Source: Devosia lacusdianchii (GTDB lineage: Bacteria > Pseudomonadota > Alphaproteobacteria > Rhizobiales > Devosiaceae). From it: a DNA stretch of 64,000 nt. The stretch lies in contig NZ_CP092483.1 in NCBI RefSeq assembly GCF_022429625.1, positions 3,831,501-3,895,500 of the forward strand, given 5' to 3'. Both the position numbers and the translations under genes were made by a program. Position 1 is the first letter of the stretch. Every line of letters begins with the position of its first letter. This document shows, piece after piece, positions 60,714 through 64,000 of the stretch. The notes below the pieces were generated by a model that ran no database searches, was not told where the DNA came from, and was given only the letters and a program-made list of their open reading frames with translations.

Positions 60714-63602
60714 CTACTGGCAGGCCTCGCAATCGGGGTCGTCGATCAGGCACGCAGGCCCATCGATGACAGGCATGACCAGCGCCGTTCGCACCGGCCC
60801 CGCCTCGACCACGGGCGCACTCACCGCCACCGCGTTAAGCTTGCCGTCCGTGCCCTTGAGCGTCGATTTCTCAACGTGGGTCGCCGAGCGCGAGCGCAGG
60901 TAATAGGTGGTCTTGAGCCCTGCCTTCCAGGCCGAACGATAGAGCCCGTCCAGCGCCTTACCCGATGGATTGGCTAGGTAGAGGTTCAGCGACTGCGCCT
61001 GGTCGATCCATTTCTGCCGGCGCGACGCCGCCGCGATCAGCCAGGCCGCATCCATTTCGAACGCCGTGGCATAGATCGCCTTGAGATCATCAGGCACCCG
61101 ATCGATCTGGCCCACCGAACCGTCGAAATACTTGAGGTCCGAGATCATCACCGCATCCCAGAGCCCGCGCGCCTTGAGGTCGCGGACGAGCTGGGCATTC
61201 ACCACGGTGAAATCGCCGCTCATGTTCGATTTCACATAGAGGTTCTGGTAGCCCGGCTCGATCGACTGGCTGACGCCGCAAATGTTGGAAATCGTCGCCG
61301 TCGGCGCGATCGCCATGGTGTTGGAATTGCGCATGCCGACGGTTTTGACGCGGCTCCGCAAGGTCTCCCAATCGAGCCGCTGCGTGCGGTCGATATTGAT
61401 CTCGCTGCGCGTCTTGGCCAGCAGGTCCTGGCTGTCGATCGGCAGCACACCCTGGCTCCATAGCGACCCCTGGAAGGACGCATAGGCACCGCGCTCTTCG
61501 GCCAGATCGGTCGAGGCCCCGATGGCGAAATAGCTGATGGCCTCCATCGACGTGTCGGCAAATTCCACCGCACGATCCGACGCATAGGCGATACCCTGCG
61601 CCTGCAGCGCATCGGCGAACCCCATCAGCCCCAGGCCGACCGGACGATGCCGCAAGTTGGACTTCCGCGCCTCGGGAATAGTGTAGAAATTGATGTCCAC
61701 CACATTGTCGAGCATGCGCATGGCCACATCGACCGTGCGCTTGAGCCGGACCAGATCGAGCCCGTTCTCCCCGACATGGGCGAGCAGGTTGATCGAGCCG
61801 AGATTGCACACCGCCACTTCGTCCTTGGAGGTGTTGAGCGTGATCTCGGTGCAAAGATTGGACGAATGCACCACGCCGACATGGCCCTGGGGCGAGCGGA
61901 TATTGCAGGGGTCCTTGAAGGTGATCCAGGGGTGCCCGGTCTCGAAGATCATGGTCAGCATCTTGCGCCACAGATCGAGCGCCTTGACCTTGCGATGCAC
62001 CCTAAGTCCGCCTGCGGCCGCCTTGGCCTCATAAGCCTCATACGCCGTCTTGAAAGCCGGGCCGTAAAGATCGTGCAGATCCGGCACCTCGTCCGGCGAG
62101 AACAGCGTCCAGTCGGCGCCCGCTTCGACGCGCTCCATGAACAGGTCTGGCACCCAATTGGCCGTATTCATATCATGCGTGCGGCGGCGGTCATCGCCAG
62201 TATTCTTGCGCAGGTCGAGGAATTCCTCGATGTCGACATGCCAGGTTTCGAGATAGGCGCAGACCGCACCCTTGCGCTTGCCGCCCTGGTTGACGGCGAT
62301 GGCGGTGTCGTTGGCGACCTTGAGGAAGGGCACCACGCCCTGGCTCTCGCCATTGGTACCCTTGATATGGGCGCCAAGACCGCGCACCGGCGTCCAGTCA
62401 TTGCCGAGACCACCCGAATACTTGGCCAGCAGCGCATTGTCCTTCACCGCCTTGAAGATGCCGTCGAGATCGTCAGCGACCGTGGTCAGGAAGCAAGAGC
62501 TGAGCTGCGGCCGCAGCGTGCCCGAATTGAACAGCGTTGGCGTCGAGGCCATGAAGTCGAAGCTCGAAAGCAGGTCGTAGAACTGGATCGCCCGGGCTTC
62601 GCGATCGATTTCGCGCACGGCCAGCCCCATGGCGACGCGCATGAAGAAGGCCTGCGGCAGCTCGAACACATTGCGCTCGACATGCAGGAAATAGCGGTCA
62701 TAGAGCGTCTGCAGGCCCAGATACTGGAACTGGGTATCGCGCTCCGGCTTGATGGCGGCGGCGATGCGCTTGACGTCGAAGCGGCTCAGCTCCGGATCGA
62801 TCAGCTCGTGCGCGATGCCAACGGCAAGATAGTCCGGAAAATACTCGGCATAACGCGTCGCCATGTCCGCCTGCGTCGCTTGTTCCGGCCGGCCGGCGAC
62901 AAAGCTCAGGGCCTCGCGACGCAGCTTGTCGAGCAGCAGCCGGGCCGAGACGAAGGCATAATTGGGCTCGGTTTCGACCAAAGTGCGGGTCGCCAAAATC
63001 GGCGCCAGCGCCAGCTCGTCGAGCGAGATACCGTCATAAAGGTTGCGCCGCGTCTCTTCGAGAATGGCGTCGGGCGCCGTGCCCTCGAGACCGGCACAGG
63101 CTTCGGCGACAACCGTGGCGAGGCGCGCCTCGTCCAGCGGCGCACGCGTACCATCGGCCAGGGTCATGGTCAGGACAGGCGAAGCGACCTCGACCGGCTT
63201 GGCGGCAGCGCGGGCCTTCGCATGCTCCTCGCGATAGAGCACATAGGCCCGGGCGACCTTCTGGTGTTCGCCGCGCATCAGCGCCAGCTCGACCTGGTCC
63301 TGCACATCCTCGATGTGAAAGACACGGCCATCCTTCGCCCGCCGGCTCAGCGCCGCGAACACGTCCGCGGTCAGCTCCTCGACGATTTCATGCACCCGCC
63401 GCGAGGCGGCCGCCTTGTTGCCTTCCACCGCCAGGAACGCCTTGGTCAGCGCCACGGCGATCTTGGAGCGATCGAACGGCACCGTGCCGCCATTGCGCTT
63501 GATGATGGAATAGCCAGGCTCGGCAGTCGGCGCGCGATCGGCGGCAACCAACGCCGACGGCAAGATGGTATCGGACTGAAGATGAGCTTCGACTTGCGAC
63601 AT
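60714..63602 (-). CDS. nrdA: Class Ia ribonucleotide reductase, large subunit
   Basis: A 962-residue R1 subunit. The N-terminus has one full ATP-cone (about residues 31-130, [20 protein letters not shown]) and a second cone-like segment (about 143-230), longer than the E. coli type with one cone. Core blocks include [20 protein letters not shown] with an active-site Cys, CNLGSINL with the partner Cys near the loop, and the barrel. The C-terminus ends DDPDCEACQ, whose CxxC is the redox tail. GGGGG lies just upstream of the ATG. It is controlled by the riboswitch and NrdR-like box upstream and co-transcribed with nrdB. Confidence 0.96.
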   Translation of the reverse strand: MSQVEAHLQSDTILPSALVAADRAPTAEPGYSIIKRNGGTVPFDRSKIAVALTKAFLAVEGNKAAASRRVHEIVEELTADVFAALSRRAKDGRVFHIEDVQDQVELALMRGEHQKVARAYVLYREEHAKARAAAKPVEVASPVLTMTLADGTRAPLDEARLATVVAEACAGLEGTAPDAILEETRRNLYDGISLDELALAPILATRTLVETEPNYAFVSARLLLDKLRREALSFVAGRPEQATQADMATRYAEYFPDYLAVGIAHELIDPELSRFDVKRIAAAIKPERDTQFQYLGLQTLYDRYFLHVERNVFELPQAFFMRVAMGLAVREIDREARAIQFYDLLSSFDFMASTPTLFNSGTLRPQLSSCFLTTVADDLDGIFKAVKDNALLAKYSGGLGNDWTPVRGLGAHIKGTNGESQGVVPFLKVANDTAIAVNQGGKRKGAVCAYLETWHVDIEEFLDLRKNTGDDRRRTHDMNTANWVPDLFMERVEAGADWTLFSPDEVPDLHDLYGPAFKTAYEAYEAKAAAGGLRVHRKVKALDLWRKMLTMIFETGHPWITFKDPCNIRSPQGHVGVVHSSNLCTEITLNTSKDEVAVCNLGSINLLAHVGENGLDLVRLKRTVDVAMRMLDNVVDINFYTIPEARKSNLRHRPVGLGLMGFADALQAQGIAYASDRAVEFADTSMEAISYFAIGASTDLAEERGAYASFQGSLWSQGVLPIDSQDLLAKTRSEINIDRTQRLDWETLRSRVKTVGMRNSNTMAIAPTATISNICGVSQSIEPGYQNLYVKSNMSGDFTVVNAQLVRDLKARGLWDAVMISDLKYFDGSVGQIDRVPDDLKAIYATAFEMDAAWLIAAASRRQKWIDQAQSLNLYLANPSGKALDGLYRSAWKAGLKTTYYLRSRSATHVEKSTLKGTDGKLNAVAVSAPVVEAGPVRTALVMPVIDGPACLIDDPDCEACQ

Positions 63603-63721
63603 TGGACCCCCAAAGACCCCGTAGGTGGACGGCGGGATCGGGGCGCGCGCAACGGCATGACCGATCGGCCAAGCTCGTGCTTGCGACCAACCGGGACACC
63701 CCGCCCGTGGACGTTCTAACC

Positions 63722-63851
63722 TGTCGTGGCAGGTATCTGGCTTGGCCGCCGAGGCGGTCTCTCACAGTTGCGGGGGCAGCGCCGGACCAGAACTTGGTTC
63801 GCACCGGCTTCCCTATTATCACCCGTCCTTGCGAACCGGGCGACCACGACA
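63722..63851 (-). ncRNA. Cobalamin (adenosylcobalamin) riboswitch, nrdA leader
   Basis: Read on the minus strand, the hallmark elements follow in order: P1 5' arm TGTCGTGG (63851-63844), GGGAAGCCGGTG (63813-63802), GCCCCCGCAACTGT (63777-63764), the B12 box AAGCCAGATACCTGCC (63743-63728), and P1 3' arm CCACGACA (63729-63722). The core lies about 120 bases upstream of nrdA. The remaining leader (63603-63721) is the expression platform; GGGGG of the ribosome site could be masked by C-rich segments upstream, but I could not resolve the switch. Cobalamin would lower nrdAB expression. Confidence 0.93.
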
Positions 63852-63866
63852 CACCATATGTAGTGT
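63851..63866. promoter_or_regulatory. NrdR-box-like palindrome at the nrdA promoter
   Basis: ACACCATATGTAGTGT is a near-perfect palindrome close to the NrdR consensus ACACTATATATAGTGT, as I recall it. A weaker match, CGTCAATCCCTTGTGA at 63883-63898, lies 32 bases away, in the spacing usual for paired NrdR boxes. The first box overlaps the probable -10 region and touches the riboswitch 5' end. Confidence 0.72.
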
Positions 63867-63888
63867 GCTCGTTCGAGATTCCCGTCAA
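63857..63888 (-). promoter_or_regulatory. Probable nrdA promoter
   Basis: On the minus strand TTGACG (63888-63883) is a good -35 box. TACATA (63862-63857) is a plausible -10 box, though the 20-base spacer is long. Transcription would begin near 63850, at the 5' edge of the riboswitch. Confidence 0.45.
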
Positions 63889-63940
63889 TCCCTTGTGAAG
63901 GATTTTTGACCAGCGTGAATGCGGCTGTGGACAGCGGGGA

Positions 63941-64000
63941 TTACGCCTCGCCCGTCGCGGCTCCGAGACTCAGCAGGCGCTGCTCCCGTGTGCCCGTTAC
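63941..64000 (-). CDS. Possible C-terminal end of an upstream gene (fragment)
   Basis: On the minus strand, the frame entering at base 64000 reads VTGTREQRLLSLGAATGEA and stops with TAA at 63943-63941, about 50 bases upstream of the nrdA promoter. Only 19 codons are visible and no domain is recognisable, so this could be chance. The position fits the end of a neighbouring gene. Confidence 0.3.
   Translation of the reverse strand, partial: VTGTREQRLLSLGAATGEA

Noticed and set aside
61647..63719. A 690-codon open frame on the plus strand opposite nrdA
   Set aside because: It mirrors the codon pattern of nrdA, has no recognisable domain and runs into the riboswitch region.

Overview
This 64-kb window is high-GC, densely packed bacterial chromosome. 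The gene types (many FCD-type GntR regulators, CUT2 and dipeptide-type ABC transporters, Gfo/Idh/MocA and SDR oxidoreductases, an Omp25/31-like porin, a cobalamin riboswitch ahead of nrdA) and the long catabolic operons point to an alphaproteobacterium of the Hyphomicrobiales, perhaps Devosia-like. The genus is inference. No tRNA, rRNA, CRISPR array, intact insertion sequence or prophage gene was seen.

Layout. Positions 1-2036 hold the end of a LysR regulator, a small protein of unknown function and an outer-membrane beta-barrel protein. Positions 2261-32186 form a large divergent locus. The minus arm runs from 18972 down to 2261 with 17 genes, mostly overlapping or separated by less than 30 bases. 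It encodes an M32 carboxypeptidase, an aminotransferase, a VOC protein, an AstE-like deacylase, a PuuE-like allantoinase, an AllA-like lyase, a DapA-like aldolase, a GntR regulator, an epimerase, two Gfo/Idh dehydrogenases, two binding proteins, two dipeptide-type permeases, an SDR and a GlcG/HbpS-like protein. The plus arm (19168-32186) has 11 genes: two DUF4438 proteins, an Ldh-type dehydrogenase, an M24-fold hydrolase with altered metal site, an amidohydrolase, an aminotransferase, an unknown TIM-barrel-like protein, an allantoinase/dihydroorotase-like enzyme, the two transporter ATPases and an M14 carboxypeptidase. The permeases lie in one arm and the ATPases in the other, and a perfect 16-bp palindrome sits between the arms. 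The locus looks like one pathway that imports and breaks down an amide-, ureide- or amino-acid-conjugated compound. The substrate cannot be read from the sequence.

Positions 32274-34700 carry a GntR regulator and two SDRs. Positions 35077-44256 carry a CUT2 sugar transporter with an isomerase, a Gfo/Idh dehydrogenase, two SDRs and an RpiR regulator. Positions 44332-50330 carry a second CUT2 transporter (FrcBCA-like, one-domain ATPase), an aldehyde dehydrogenase, a divergent GntR regulator and an SDR. Positions 50435-55813 are a canonical binding protein-permease-permease-ATPase-ATPase oligopeptide/oligosaccharide operon. A large hybrid sensor kinase follows (56081-59446).

The right end holds class Ia ribonucleotide reductase nrdA-nrdB on the minus strand. 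A palindromic repeat doublet separates the two genes, and a cobalamin riboswitch overlapped at its 5' end by an NrdR-like box lies upstream. This suggests that aerobic deoxynucleotide synthesis is shut down when vitamin B12 is available, as expected if a B12-dependent class II reductase is encoded elsewhere.
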